DNA from: Amyelois transitella
Taxonomy: Eukaryota > Arthropoda > Insecta > Lepidoptera > Pyralidae
DNA: 64,000 nucleotides
NCBI RefSeq assembly: GCF_032362555.1
Contig: NC_083535.1
Span: 13,454,001-13,518,000 of the forward strand
Reading direction: 5' to 3'
Position numbers and translations under genes: made by a program
The notes under the pieces: model-generated
The model's input: only the letters and a program-made list of their open reading frames with translations
Told to the model about the DNA's origin: nothing
The model's database searches: none
Shown: positions 47,901 to 55,211 of the stretch, piece after piece
Layout of the letters: each line of letters starts with the position of its first letter
Position numbering within the stretch: position 1 is the stretch's first letter

Positions 47901-50900
47901 ATCTTTCAAACTGGCATCATAGGGAGGGATACGAGCCACTTGGACCAAGACACCACTAACTGAAAGAATAGAATAGATTAAAATTTATTTTCAATTTTGG
48001 ATATCAGGTATCACTTATTTATACTCCATATTACTTAAATCTAATTATATTTACCACCGCTTCCAAAGCGCATGTGTAGAAGAAGCGGCAGAACAAACTA
48101 CACTGCAGCACGCTAGGATCTCGCACATTCTGTTATTTTAACATTTCTCAAAAAGTAATCTTCTCTTTCAGACTTCTTCCACATCAACCCACAAGTCCAA
48201 CTGATCCTCCACCAGCCCGGCACGGTTCTGGTCTCCCTCAACCAGCACAGCATCATGGAGCCCAAGGTCATAGGGTTTAGCATATACAAGATGCCAGCCT
48301 TTCTCCAGGAGACGGCTAACCATACCTTTTTTAAAGGAACCAAGAGTACCATCAATAGTCAATACACGAACAGTCGACAAGTTAGTCACAGGTAACAGTC
48401 AAATACACACTTTTCAGGATGAAACACATAACGAGAAACCCCTATGATTGTAACAAAAATAAAAAGAAGTAAATCTCTAAGATTCCAACCTTGATCGGAG
48501 AAATAAAGACCACATACAGGGTGACATTTAATTCAACTGCATAAATTTAACTGTTAAGTGTACTCATCTAAAGGATATTTAAAAACGTTAAAACAAAAAT
48601 ATTGGTTCATATTTCAGAAAGTACGAAAAAGAAGCATGGGTATAGTCTATGTTTAAAAGGATGCAGTTGTTTTAAATGTCACCCTGTATAATAAAGTTCA
48701 TTGAAGAAGTAAGTCATGTGAAACGTTATTACTTGCGATTTCTGCTTGCCTGGCGATTGATTTATTTATTTATACTTTATTGCGCCTAAAACAATGTACA
48801 ATAAGTGGACTTAATGTCCATAACGCATTTTCTACCATACCATTCATTCCATCCATAGAACTTGAGACCAAACTGATATTGTGATTTGCTCAGCGAAATC
48901 TGCATTAATTTGCTAGATCAAAGTGCCGTGTGGTTCCCGGCACCAATACAAAAAAAAATAGGACCACTCTTTCCCATGGATGTCGTAAAAGGCGACAATG
49001 GGATAGGCTTACAAACGCGGGATTCTTTTTTAGGCGATGGGCTAGCAACCTGTCACTATTTTAATCTCAATTCTATATTAAGCCAAATAGCTGAACGTGG
49101 CCATTCAGTCTTTTCAAGACTGTTGGCCCTGTCTACCTCGCAAAGGACATACACGTGACCATATGTATGTATGTATCAAAGTGACTTCCACGGCCGTTCA
49201 ATTACAGGTGCGAGTTGGACTCCGGGGCCTACCTGATAATCCCCACCACTTTCGAGCCACGCGAAGAAGCCGACTTCTCTCTAAGAGTTTTCTCATCGAA
49301 TTGCGTAATAGACATGATGGTGCTGGACTGCACCCCTCAAATACTGAAGACCGCCCTGAAGAAGGCGCCCGCTGGTCTTGACGCGACCAGCTTCGCCCAA
49401 TACGAGTCTGTGTTTCTGCAGCTAGCTGACGAGCGCAGAACAATAAACGCGTTTGAGCTTCAAGAGCTGTTGGACGCCTGCCTGCCGAATGATTACATCA
49501 AGAGCTGTGCTTCTTTGGACACGTGTAGACAGATTGTGCTGTCTTTGGATGTATCCTTTGGAAATTATTAAATAGTCTCACTCTGATGATGCAATAATCC
49601 TACTAATATTATAAATGCGAAAGTTTGTGTCAGGATGTCAGTGTGGATGTTTGTTACTCTTTCACGCAAGAACTACTGAGATTAGGATGAAATTTGGTAT
49701 GTAGGTAGCTGAAGACCCAGAATAACATATAGGCTTTTTATCCCGGAGTCCCCGCGGGAATGATTCGTCGCGGACGGCCTCTAGTGTCTAACTATAGTCT
49801 TTTTACATACATAAAATTTGCCTTTTTCCCGGAGTAGCAGGCAGAGACTACCTACATCTTTCCACTTGTCACGATCTCTGCATACTTCTTTCGCTTCGTT
49901 CACATCCATAACTCTCTACATGCAAGCTCGGCGGTTTCGGGTACTCTTTACCCCTATATATATATATATTTTTTTTTTAATATTTTTTTTTTAATTAACA
50001 GAATTTGTTTGTTATCAAATATTTAATAGTCACGGTTCGGCGGGCCGTCGCAGTGCGCAGTGGCAACTGCTTTATTATTGACCGGTGTCTTTGGAAGACC
50101 AGCGTCCAAGTGTTGTAAAATGCCTCTACACAAGCTGAGTGGACGTCGGATTAGTATTACAGTTTAGGCAACTGTTTGTATTTTTTTAAATATGCACTTA
50201 AGTATATTTTTAGTTCTAATTTAGCTGCACTGCACACATTGAATCTGAGCGACTTTTGAAGAAATTCTGACGCTTAAATGAATAATATATTTTGCAATTT
50301 TACCGATCAGCTGAACAACATTGTAGGTACGAAAGGTGGGATACCATAGATATTTTTCCTATTCGATTGTCTATATAACTTTCCTTAAAAAAAAATCAGG
50401 AAACCGGCTCCGGCCGCATCTCCCTGGAAAACTACAAAGATTTGATGTGTAGCCTTAAATATTGGCAGATGATTTTCAAGGTATGAAACATTTGCATATT
50501 ATCAGCGATTTTAGATAGCATAAGTGTTTATTTAGAATAGAATAGAATAGATTTATTTTCAAAATTGGATACAAGGTATCACTTATTGACGTCACATAAC
50601 TTAAATCTAATTATAGCTACTACCGCTTCCACAGCGCATGTGTAGAAGAAGCGGCGGAACGAACTACACACGGCAGCATTTTCATCGAACGTCAATTTAC
50701 AAATATAGATCTCTTAAATCTAAATCCTGGACGAATGCACATTGTCTACATTAAAAAACATGAATGAATGTAGAACTAATAGAAACACTCCATATCGTTC
50801 CCGTGGATGTCGTAAAAGGCGACTGATTCGATATATTCTAAGCGCTTTAAACAGTGACAGGTTGCTTGCCCATCGCCTATAAGAATAATCGCAAGTTAAT

Positions 50901-52628
50901 AAACAATATGTTCATAAATGCAAGATGGAGTGGTCCCATTCTTTTGTCAGGGACTTGATAACATTGTTTTTTCGTTTCAAGAACCACGCTCGCGAGAAGA
51001 TGGGCGTGCTAAGGGCGGAGAGACTCCGGGACGCCCTTCACGAGGTCGGGTTCGTGGTGCCGGAGCAGGTGCTGGCGCTGCTGGTGCTCCGGTTCATGAG
51101 GAAGGACGGCATGCTGAGGTTCGGAGACTTCGTGTGCGCCGTAATGCATCTGCATCGAGCTTTTAGTGAGTACTAGCTGTTGCCCGCGACTTCGTCCGCG
51201 TAAATTTCGATTTTTTCCGCGTAAACTTATTTGTAGGCCATCTTTGCCTTGAGTTTCTTCATTTTTTCATGATTCAATTGACGATAACTTTTTTTTTTTG
51301 GAAAAGAAGTATAATATTATTTATATACACACATACATACATATAGGACCACTCCATTTCTCTCCCATGGATGTCTAAGGGACATGCTCGCTCATAAAAA
51401 AGGGATTCTTCTTTTATTATATGTATGTTATCCCTTACCTTATATATAATACTAGCTGTGCCCGCAACTTCGTCTGCGTAGAATAGTTGTTTTGGGCATC
51501 ATTGAAGCGCTCAAGGTTGAATAATCTTCCCCGTTTTTTTCACATTTTCCATTATCTTTTTGCTCCTTATAGTTGCAGCGTGATGTTATATAGTATAAAG
51601 CCTTCTTCGATAAATGGTCTATTCAACGCAAAAAGAATTTTTCAATTCGAACCAGTAGTTCCTGAGATTAGCGCGTTCAAACAAACAAACAAACTCTTCA
51701 GCTTTTTAATATTAGTATAGATATAATTAAAATAAATATTTTTTCAGGTATATTCTACGCAAAAGACGGCGCTTACGACGGAATCATAAATTTAAGTTTC
51801 ACTGAGGTACGAATGTTTACTTAACATTGTAATTGCTGAAACTAAATTATTTATTATACTAATCAGATAACGGTGATAACATTTTTATATTTAAAACATA
51901 ATCTTAATTTTTATGAAACTTTAAATTTTTTTAATTCATGTAATGTGTTCAGTAAAATCAGTATCGCCTTAACTTTATGCAAGAACCATCTCATCACTAC
52001 ATATTGTAAAGTGCCTACATTTTCTGTCTGTATGTACCTATGCTCTAATCTCGGAAAGGTGCGGACAAAATTTGATCTTGTTTGCAATGTGTGATAGGGT
52101 TTTCTGAGGATGCACCGTGTGGTTCCCGGCACCAATAAAAAATAAAGAATAAAACCACTCCATCTCGTTCCCATGGATGTCGTAAAAGGAAGTAGTTATA
52201 ATTCGATTTAAGAGATGTGACGTCAGTAAATGATACCTTGAATCCAATTTTGAAAATAATTCTAAAGGCGACTAAGGGATAGGCTTATAAACGTGGGATT
52301 CTTTTTTTAGGCGACGGGCTAGCAACCTGTCACTATTTGAATCTTTAGCCAAATTATCAGTCATTTCAAGTTGTTGCTGGCTCTGTCTACCCTGGAAGGG
52401 ATATAGACGTGATTAAATGTACATATGTATGTTTATATCTATAAATGCTTACCGTTACAAAACAGGGACTGTTCTCCACTGGGAGTATCACCATCAGATC
52501 TGATACAATCAATACACACAAAAATAATAACAATTAAATGCTACCCGTGCAAAGCAGGGGCGGATCGCTAGTTTATTATAATAGTGCATTTTCATTTTCA
52601 GTGGCTGAAATACGCTTTTATGTGTTAG
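26783..52628 (+). CDS. CalpC: Catalytically dead calpain (Calpain-C type), 14 coding exons
   Basis: Coding exons: 26783-26920, 32181-32247, 34759-34870, 38439-38579, 39286-39448, 40345-40410, 44296-44390, 46072-46298, 48172-48391, 49208-49550, 50400-50480, 50982-51165, 51748-51806 and 52602-52628. They join in phase to 1923 nt (640 aa plus stop). Domain order is that of classical calpains: protease core (about 15-335; LWEDPDFPA, LLEKAYAK, LHGSYEAL, DLTGG), C2-like domain (about 336-455; AGGCRN, NPQVQL) and a penta-EF-hand domain (about 470-640, ending EWLKYAFMC). The catalytic Cys, His and Asn positions are K71 (GDKWL), M220 and R244. The 24-residue spacing of the last two matches active calpains, so the alignment is firm and the enzyme should lack proteolytic activity. 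Drosophila Calpain-C is known to have lost all three. An in-frame ATG at 26762 exists, but an acceptor at 26780-26781 favours 26783 as start. Confidence 0.88.
26921..32180 (+). other. Calpain intron 1
   Basis: No exon recognised. It contains truncated Helitron-like sequence (26945-27130), SINE-like copies (27537-27742 and 29755-29885, -; pieces at 30195-30475 and 30520-30708, +), A-rich tracts (28385-28660), a LINE tail (29700-29745), a Helitron-like copy (31138-31380, +) and a TTCTA-tail repeat (31870-32098, -). Open frames at 28747-28944 and 29323-29568 have no recognisable product. Confidence 0.6.
31138..31380 (+). mobile_element. Helitron-like non-autonomous element (type 1)
   Basis: Starts ATAATATTATAAAGCTGAAG, ends CTATTATACGGCCTCTAGT. 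Its 3' end is of the type 2 sort, suggesting a chimera or recombination between the two subfamilies. Confidence 0.55.
32181..32247 (+). CDS. CalpC: Calpain exon 2
   Basis: Residues 47-68, ELYQNPVFMSDIDTFDVTQG then KL, corresponding to the FD..QG.LGDCW approach to the active-site cysteine. Leaves one base. Confidence 0.88.
33085..33345 (+). mobile_element. Helitron-like non-autonomous element (type 1)
   Basis: From TATTATAAAGCTGATAAG to GACGAAGTCGCGGGCACAGC then TAATT; full-length in calpain intron 2. Confidence 0.6.
34045..34145. repeat. Imperfect 101-bp palindrome (MITE-like)
   Basis: Outer arms AATACAGGTAT and ATACCTGTATT, inner arms around ACCTTTATT and AATAAAGG, with CG-rich spacers. 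The whole interval folds back on itself. A target duplication is not clear, so the assignment as a small non-autonomous transposon is tentative. Confidence 0.55.
34759..34870 (+). CDS. CalpC: Calpain exon 3: catalytic Cys position is Lys
   Basis: Completes G69 and continues DKWLVSCLGVLFLSKGLFHK then VVPTDQ...YAGIF. The conserved GDCWLL motif reads GDKWLV. The acceptor TTGTTCCAG at 34758 is the only one giving the right phase; the upstream TCTTAG at about 34709 would hit a stop. Confidence 0.9.
34922..35178 (-). mobile_element. SINE-like copy, full length
   Basis: Antisense member just downstream of calpain exon 3, from ACATACATATGGTCACGTCT to CCGGGAACCACACGGCA. A truncated relative lies at about 34330-34515. 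Confidence 0.8.
35262..35500 (+). mobile_element. Helitron-like element (type 2) with 25-bp hairpin
   Basis: Runs from ACTACTAATATTATAAATGC to GCGGGCGGCCTCTAGTA. It contains a perfect 25-bp inverted repeat (35325-35349 and 35356-35380, 6-nt loop) that replaces part of the normal body. Confidence 0.68.
36328..36605 (-). mobile_element. Helitron-like non-autonomous element (type 1)
   Basis: From GCTAGCTGTGCTCCCGCGAC to TTCAGTTTTATAATA, in calpain intron 3. Confidence 0.6.
38139..38395 (-). mobile_element. 5'-truncated LINE copy with 13-bp target duplication
   Basis: Antisense 257-bp fragment of the RTE-like LINE tail, flanked by TTGATATTCCAAC at 38126-38138 and 38396-38408. It ends only 43 bp before calpain exon 4, so the branch-point region of that intron lies in the duplicated target and its short downstream remainder. 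Confidence 0.85.
38439..38579 (+). CDS. CalpC: Calpain exon 4
   Basis: Encodes [20 protein letters not shown] and continues to WPALLEKAYAK. The VVVDDRLPT and ALLEKAYAK motifs are calpain signatures. Donor AA|GTAAGG. Confidence 0.92.
38800..39050 (+). mobile_element. tRNA-derived SINE (second family)
   Basis: A tRNA-like head (about 38806-38873) with an A-box-like TGGTCGAATCGG and a perfect B-box GGTTCGAATCC, followed by a body with AAAACATCGTGAGGAAACCT and CCAATACGGGTTAGG. Antisense relatives: 39515-40040 (interrupted by a SINE of the other family) and 45465-45785; partial at 53320-53550. Confidence 0.7.
39053..39262 (+). mobile_element. LINE 3' tail fragment before calpain exon 5
   Basis: Sense 5'-truncated LINE copy (AGACGAACGTATCTTGATCA ... 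TTTTATGTATGTATGTATGT) that ends about 23 bp before the exon 5 acceptor; in effect its tail joins the polypyrimidine tract. Confidence 0.82.
39286..39448 (+). CDS. CalpC: Calpain exon 5
   Basis: Encodes KLHGSYEALKYGNLLDGLAD then LTGGITESISEK and ends YYSPG. The LxGSYEAL and D.TGG motifs are diagnostic. Phase 0 end. Confidence 0.92.
39777..39970 (-). mobile_element. SINE-like copy nested in a tRNA-derived SINE
   Basis: Antisense copy with an internal deletion, interrupting the second-family SINE (39515-39776 and 39971-40040). Target words ACATAAC / CATAAC appear on each side. Confidence 0.7.
40073..40338 (+). mobile_element. SINE-like copy adjoining calpain exon 6 acceptor
   Basis: Sense full-length copy whose tail ATGTATGTATGTATG runs directly into TTTTCAG, the acceptor of calpain exon 6 at 40345. 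Another full copy lies at 40772-41030 (+). Confidence 0.82.
40345..40410 (+). CDS. CalpC: Calpain exon 6: catalytic His position is Met
   Basis: Encodes 22 residues, PAEEPLVGLHSEMNYRIYRV then DK. Aligned to the calpain GHAYSV motif it reads EMNYRI, so the histidine is M220. A histidine three residues earlier (H217) is out of register. Confidence 0.85.
41118..44144 (-). CDS. LINE polyprotein: AP endonuclease and reverse transcriptase
   Basis: 1008 aa, no stops. The N-terminal apurinic-like endonuclease (about 1-260) has MNVRGG, CVNETK (E40), LGDFNGWVG (D153, N155) and IDSDHLLV (D246, H247). The reverse transcriptase (about 490-800) has NYRGISLL, AQAGFRKG, FVDLEKAYD (D635), GVRQGCVASP and YADD (733-736). 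The C-terminal region has WFGHVERM and GRPRRTYLDQI, typical of RTE-like elements. Its last codons (AYPSGKEA then stop) lie inside the conserved 3' stem-loop. It nicks target DNA and copies its own RNA into the site. Start chosen at the first ATG, 16 nt after the 5' hairpin; M11 is an alternative. The clade name is from motif memory. Confidence 0.88.
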   Translation of the reverse strand: MRSAESRFATMNVRGGMKDKIEEVCQMMDERRLDVLCVNETKRKGCDATQHGPYTAYWSGISSTSRGCQGVGLILSARMAECVNEYECVSPRLLWIRLKVGITRIFVLGVYAPWDVGSRGTTSAKSENEEFWNSVREVLKVTKPNEKIIMLGDFNGWVGVKRDGYEKVLGAFGDEKVNDNGRSVLEICLEWDLFVSNSMFQHKEIHTYTRVEGILKSMIDFVIVDERLKNKVLDTRAYRGAGIDSDHLLVISRIRGIFNRWRHRVREQTSALERVKVENLQDMDVSKKYINRLKDEFEDLEEMSDIEDGWKEFKERIVKVAVEVCGVSRRRKGKNHKNAWMSKDVQELVRLKKKAWLDLLAAKANLRMQEVIDEDVNEARKEYKKMKDLVKKAVIRKKEEYKEDFDKRLSEDFQSNLKVFWKSVRSARGNTITRELTRIRCQDGSVVKGEECVLKIWKDYFESLFEKKEGNKKDFCYSEEKENEMEGEIEMFEIVEALKSMKAGKAAGCDRVSVEMLKAGKGVVASQLYCLFNLCWRSGRVPKDWCKAVIVPLYKGKGSQLDCKNYRGISLLSVVGKLYAKVLINRVRNETDDKIWDAQAGFRKGMGCTDQVFSLRCIAEKFLAKSQKVYCTFVDLEKAYDRVERNELWSALSMHGVSSLLIRALKSLYEDSSACVRINGPHTEWFKIEKGVRQGCVASPWLFNLFMDSCLTDLKESKSGLRMNELLVKCLLYADDQVILASSAEELQEMVNCMHEALKEKGMKVNVSKTKTLVFEMEKEMTACNILIGGEKVEQVKEFVYLGSKFTSDGKYDSDIERRVNAGNMVNGALHAFMSSQKLSKKARLAVHRGVLVPTLMYGSESWVWQKKHESRINAVEMRALRSMMGVKLSDRIRNSVIRECCDVKEDVVTGIEKGMLRWFGHVERMNESRLTKQIYKESVEGKVGVGRPRRTYLDQIKDVLVKGQVKSTRNRRACMKRVMNVDEAKEVCRDRGKWKEVVSAYPSGKEA
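44160..44204. repeat. Perfect hairpin at the 5' end of the LINE
   Basis: Arms 44160-44178 and 44186-44204 are exact reverse complements (AACGAGACGTGATGGGGTG), loop 7 nt; the outer two bases overlap the target duplication. On the LINE sense strand this is the very 5' end, just before the ORF start. Confidence 0.9.
44296..44390 (+). CDS. CalpC: Calpain exon 7: catalytic Asn position is Arg
   Basis: Encodes IRTTEGIMYLVLIKRPLTPG then GRQTGTTLDVTT. The RNPWG motif reads KRPLT, so Asn is R244. From that residue to the next conserved Trp (in exon 8) is the same length as in active calpains, which supports this frame through the seven-G run. Confidence 0.82.
44465..44615 (-). mobile_element. LINE 3' tail fragment
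   Basis: Antisense copy of the tail of the nearby LINE, 5'-truncated, starting about 75 bp after the exon 7 donor. Confidence 0.8.
45465..45785 (-). mobile_element. tRNA-derived SINE (second family), nearly complete
   Basis: Antisense: body words TTGGATCGATTATAGTTACA-like, then a degraded tRNA-like head at about 45710-45785 (GGGATTCAAACCATTACCG ... CCGATTCGACCAACGAC). A sense SINE tail of the other family sits upstream (45320-45403). Confidence 0.65.
45820..46043 (-). mobile_element. SINE-like copy before calpain exon 8
   Basis: Antisense copy ending in GGTGCCGGGAAAT about 30 bp upstream of the exon 8 acceptor. Confidence 0.75.
46072..46298 (+). CDS. CalpC: Calpain exon 8: end of protease core, start of C2-like domain
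   Basis: Encodes WKLITPYERERLLSDGRGTW then MPFTDFQRLFSRLEIVHLDP and ends WRRGVSAGGCRNNA. It matches the calpain DGEFWMSF.DF...F..LEIC and AGGCRN motifs. Enters completing a split codon and leaves one base. Confidence 0.93.
46340..47560. repeat. Unexplained block rich in TAGCGCTTA / CTTGTACCGCT-like words
   Basis: An intronic interval unlike its neighbours. Short related words such as GCGCTTAAG, CTTGTATCGCTAAGAG, CTGTACCGCTTAAGGA, ACAATTAGGCG and GTTAC recur many times on both strands. CCAAGTAAC lies near the left side and GTTACTTGGG near the right. No ORF with a recognisable product. It may be a transposon with degenerate subterminal repeats, or an old satellite. Confidence 0.4.
47570..48110 (-). 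repeat. Two TTCTA-tail repeats
   Basis: Two antisense copies (47570-47765 and 47966-48110) of the family described at 10308-10545, each beginning with the TAGAATAGA-like complement of the tail. Confidence 0.65.
48172..48391 (+). CDS. CalpC: Calpain exon 9: C2-like domain
   Basis: Begins NFFHINPQVQLILHQPG, matching the NPQF.L strand after AGGCRN, then VLVSLNQHSIMEPKVIGFSI. Leaves two bases. Confidence 0.9.
48922..49175 (+). mobile_element. SINE-like copy before calpain exon 10
   Basis: Sense full-length copy with GATCAAAGTG / ATCAAAGTG flanking words; its ATGTATGTATGT tail is about 30 bp from the exon 10 acceptor. Confidence 0.82.
49208..49550 (+). CDS. CalpC: Calpain exon 10: end of C2-like domain and first EF-hands
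   Basis: Encodes RCELDSGAYLIIPTTFEPRE, the PxTFEP strand of the C2-like domain. A linker follows, then an EF-hand region (FLQLADERRTINAFELQELL ... CRQIVLSLD). Confidence 0.92.
49595..49785 (+). mobile_element. Helitron-like non-autonomous element (type 2)
   Basis: From AATCCTACTAATATTATAAA to CGCGGACGGCCTCTAGTG in calpain intron 10, followed by a LINE tail fragment at about 49803-49945 (-). Confidence 0.6.
50400..50480 (+). CDS. CalpC: Calpain exon 11: EF-hand loop
   Basis: Encodes ETGSGRISLENYKDLMCSLK then YWQMIFK. Together with the preceding D it gives an EF-hand loop D-E-T-G-S-G-R-I whose twelfth position is Asn rather than Glu, so calcium binding may be weak. Confidence 0.88.
50534..50768 (-). 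repeat. TTCTA-tail repeat, full length
   Basis: Antisense copy in calpain intron 11, from AGAATAGAATAGAATAG to AAACATGAATGAATG. Confidence 0.68.
50982..51165 (+). CDS. CalpC: Calpain exon 12: EF-hands
   Basis: Encodes NHAREKMGVLRAERLRDALH through GFVVPEQVLALLVLRFMRKD to AVMHLHRAF. The loop NHAREKMG lacks acidic ligands, indicating a non-calcium EF-hand. Confidence 0.9.
51450..51725 (-). mobile_element. Helitron-like non-autonomous element (type 1)
   Basis: From ACTAGCTGTGCCCGCAACTT to TTAGTATAGATATAA, about 22 bp before the acceptor of calpain exon 13. Confidence 0.6.
51748..51806 (+). CDS. CalpC: Calpain exon 13
   Basis: Encodes SIFYAKDGAYDGIINLSFTE, the linker into the last EF-hand. Phase 0 end. 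Confidence 0.85.
52108..52432 (+). mobile_element. SINE-like copy interrupted by a 75-bp repeat fragment
   Basis: A sense SINE split after GTCGTAAAAGG. The inserted piece (about 52190-52264) is the 3' end of the TTCTA-tail repeat, and AAAGG occurs on both sides. Confidence 0.75.
52602..52628 (+). CDS. CalpC: Calpain exon 14: last residues and stop
   Basis: Encodes WLKYAFMC and TAG (52626-52628). With the preceding E it matches the EWLxLTMYS-type ending of calpains. Confidence 0.85.
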   Translation, partial: WLKYAFMC

Positions 52629-53138
52629 CGGTTGTTCGAGTGGATACCAAGACGATATGAACACAAGTAGTCTGTGATTCTTAATATATAACACAATAGT
52701 TAGTATCGTGGAGACATAAGTGACTTTGCTCAGTGTTTAAATCCTTAAAAAAGTGCAAGTACATACATAGATTAAGTTTTTTTTAAAGTCATGTAAAGGT
52801 GAAACGTCAATGTCATCTAATAACTTAAGGTTGACATTTAACTATTGCATGGAAATAACCTAAAAATTTAAGAACTTAGTTTTTACATGCATCGTGAAGA
52901 CTTTTTTTCGGCTAAACAATTAATATAAGAGAGATTATAAATACTCAATGCATTTTGTTAGTTATTATTTTATATAAGGAGCCACGATCTCATGCAATAT
53001 GAACATAGTCTAAGATTTTATAATTTTAATCTTCCACCGAGCTGTTTTCATTTACCTTTATTTTTAATTTTTTTTTCACATATTTTTTAACTCCTTGTCG
53101 CTGGCGTTCTTGTTTTGCTGATTTTGTTTTAAAATGGA

Positions 53139-53166
53139 AATAAACTTTTTTTTTAACCCTAATAAA
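53139..53166 (+). terminator. Candidate poly(A) signals of the calpain gene
   Basis: AATAAA at 53139-53144 and again at 53161-53166, about 510-540 bp after the stop, followed by T-rich sequence. Based on motif only. Confidence 0.45.
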
Positions 53167-55211
53167 GTTATTGCATAACAAGAACGTTATTTTTTTTTTT
53201 ATTTAGTTGTTAGTATTACACTTTGTGAAACCTTTTCAGAAACTTATACTTTTTTATTAAAAAATAAATTACTTTAAAAGTCTATTATGCCATTTATTTA
53301 AATTTAACATCTATCTTCTTCCCCTTTGCTTTAGTTCCGGTGCATCCTCACCACTCTGGAGAGGAGCCAGGGATATGCTTTTAACCATAGATCCTGGATT
53401 GTGTGAGTCTGAATATTACACGAAGCGACTCCCATCTAACCTCCGCAACCTTTGCAGGGGAATCTAACCCGCATTGGATCAATAAAGGTTACACATCCAG
53501 TTTGCCTAAATGTGGAAGTTTCCTCACAAGTATGACCATCAATCTTTTTCATCATGATCGTACAACCACTTCTAAATTTATGTCAATTTATTGACGAGGT
53601 GATGAGGCCCAAGGTGGTGCACGCATGCTCAAATAATGCCTATTCACTCTTGCCTAAATGTTAATAAATTTTTATTAATAAAACAATATTATAATGTGAA
53701 ACGTTATTATGTTATTTATTTTGGGTTGAAAAATTACTCAAGAAATAAGAGATCACATTAATTAGGTACATATAAATCAAAAAAATACATTATTGCAGTT
53801 AACTCATAGTAAACACATTTATCCATAATATAAATAAGAGATTTGCTTTTTTGTAATGAAAAAACTTATAATATACTGTTTTTCTATTGTATAAATTTGG
53901 CATATCTGAGTACTAGACATTCAGGAGTATAATGGGACTTTCAAGAAATTACCATGGGTGCACTGCTTAGGACAAAGAAGGGTAACATTAATATTTTTAA
54001 GCATTTTTCTTGACATTCACACTATACAATTTCGATCATACTAATTTTATTGTAATAACATATAACGCAGATAAAAAAAACATTCACTTATATTTGTTTA
54101 TGGAAATAGAATTAAGTGCGACGAGGACGACACTATCTTATATATTAGCTATTTCATATTCTTCGCATGTAAACAAGATGGCCGAAAACTGTAATTAATT
54201 ACAAACATTTTACTACATAAAAAATTGCATGAATTTACATGATATTAATTGCACTTAATTATTATGCTTTTTTTTACAAATAACTTATTAAATTTACAAG
54301 GGTCACAGCAAATATTAAATTAAATGCTCATAAATAAAAAAGTTGTATAAGTCTTGTGTAAAAATGTGTTTTTCTATAAATTATATATGATTTATATCTG
54401 TTACGTTGTCCTGTTAATAATTAAGCCATCAAAAAATGGTCAGTATAAGAAACTTTCAATGATCAATGCATAAATAAATAGCAATAAATTAATCATTACT
54501 CTAATTACCAAAAATGATACTTAATAATAAACAAGCCTATCTACAAACAAATTATTAAAATTACAATTAATCTACCTACTTACTTGAAACGCCCCTGTAC
54601 GTTAAAATTTTCATACCACATAATAAATATTATATTTTACATCTAGTCTCAAAGTTGACACCTAGTAAGAAACACAAAATTATTTTTGGTAAAGTTGATT
54701 TTACTACTATGTAAGTAGTAAAATCAACTTTACCAAAATTAAGTAGTAAAATCAACTTTACCAAAATTAAGTAGTAAAATCAACTTTACCAAAATTAAGT
54801 AGTAAAATCAACTTTACCAAAAATAATTTTGTGTTGTACATATGTATAGTCACGTCTATTTCCCTTGTGTAGATGGAGCCAACAGTCTTGAAGAGACTGA
54901 TAGTCCATATTCAGGTGCATGTCTTATGATGGGATTGAGGTTCAAATAGTGACAGATTGCTAGCCTGTCATTATAAAACTATCCCTTAGTTGCCTTTTAT
55001 GACATCCATGGGAAAATTTTGGAGTGGTTCAAAATTCTTGCATGAAGAAATTTGCATAAAGGGACTCATAAATGTGGACGATATGAAAAAAGTATGCAGG
55101 GATAGTGGTAAATGGAAAGATGTAGCCTCTGCCTACCCCTTCGGGAAAGAGGCGTGGTTTAACGAATGTATGAAAACTCAAGCGTACAGAAGATTTATAA
55201 ACTAAATTTAA
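53167..55211. other. Intergenic region between calpain and SDHAF3
   Basis: Mostly AT-rich sequence with no recognised gene. It holds a tRNA-derived SINE fragment (53320-53550), an expanded hairpin (54671-54835), a SINE-like copy (about 54838-55025, -) and a LINE tail fragment (about 55040-55160, +). The two genes converge here. Confidence 0.6.
54671..54835. repeat. Foldback element with a one-sided 28-bp tandem expansion
   Basis: The left arm (54671-54707, starting AACACAAAATTATTTTTGG) is the reverse complement of the right end (up to 54835). The right side contains four copies of a 28-bp unit (AAGTAGTAAAATCAACTTTA then CCAAAATT) at 54713, 54741, 54769 and 54797. They are identical except where the last runs into the arm. 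Confidence 0.9.

Noticed and set aside
54713..54835. CRISPR-like array of 28-bp direct repeats.
   Set aside because: There are no spacers; the units are contiguous and form one arm of a hairpin in a eukaryotic genome.
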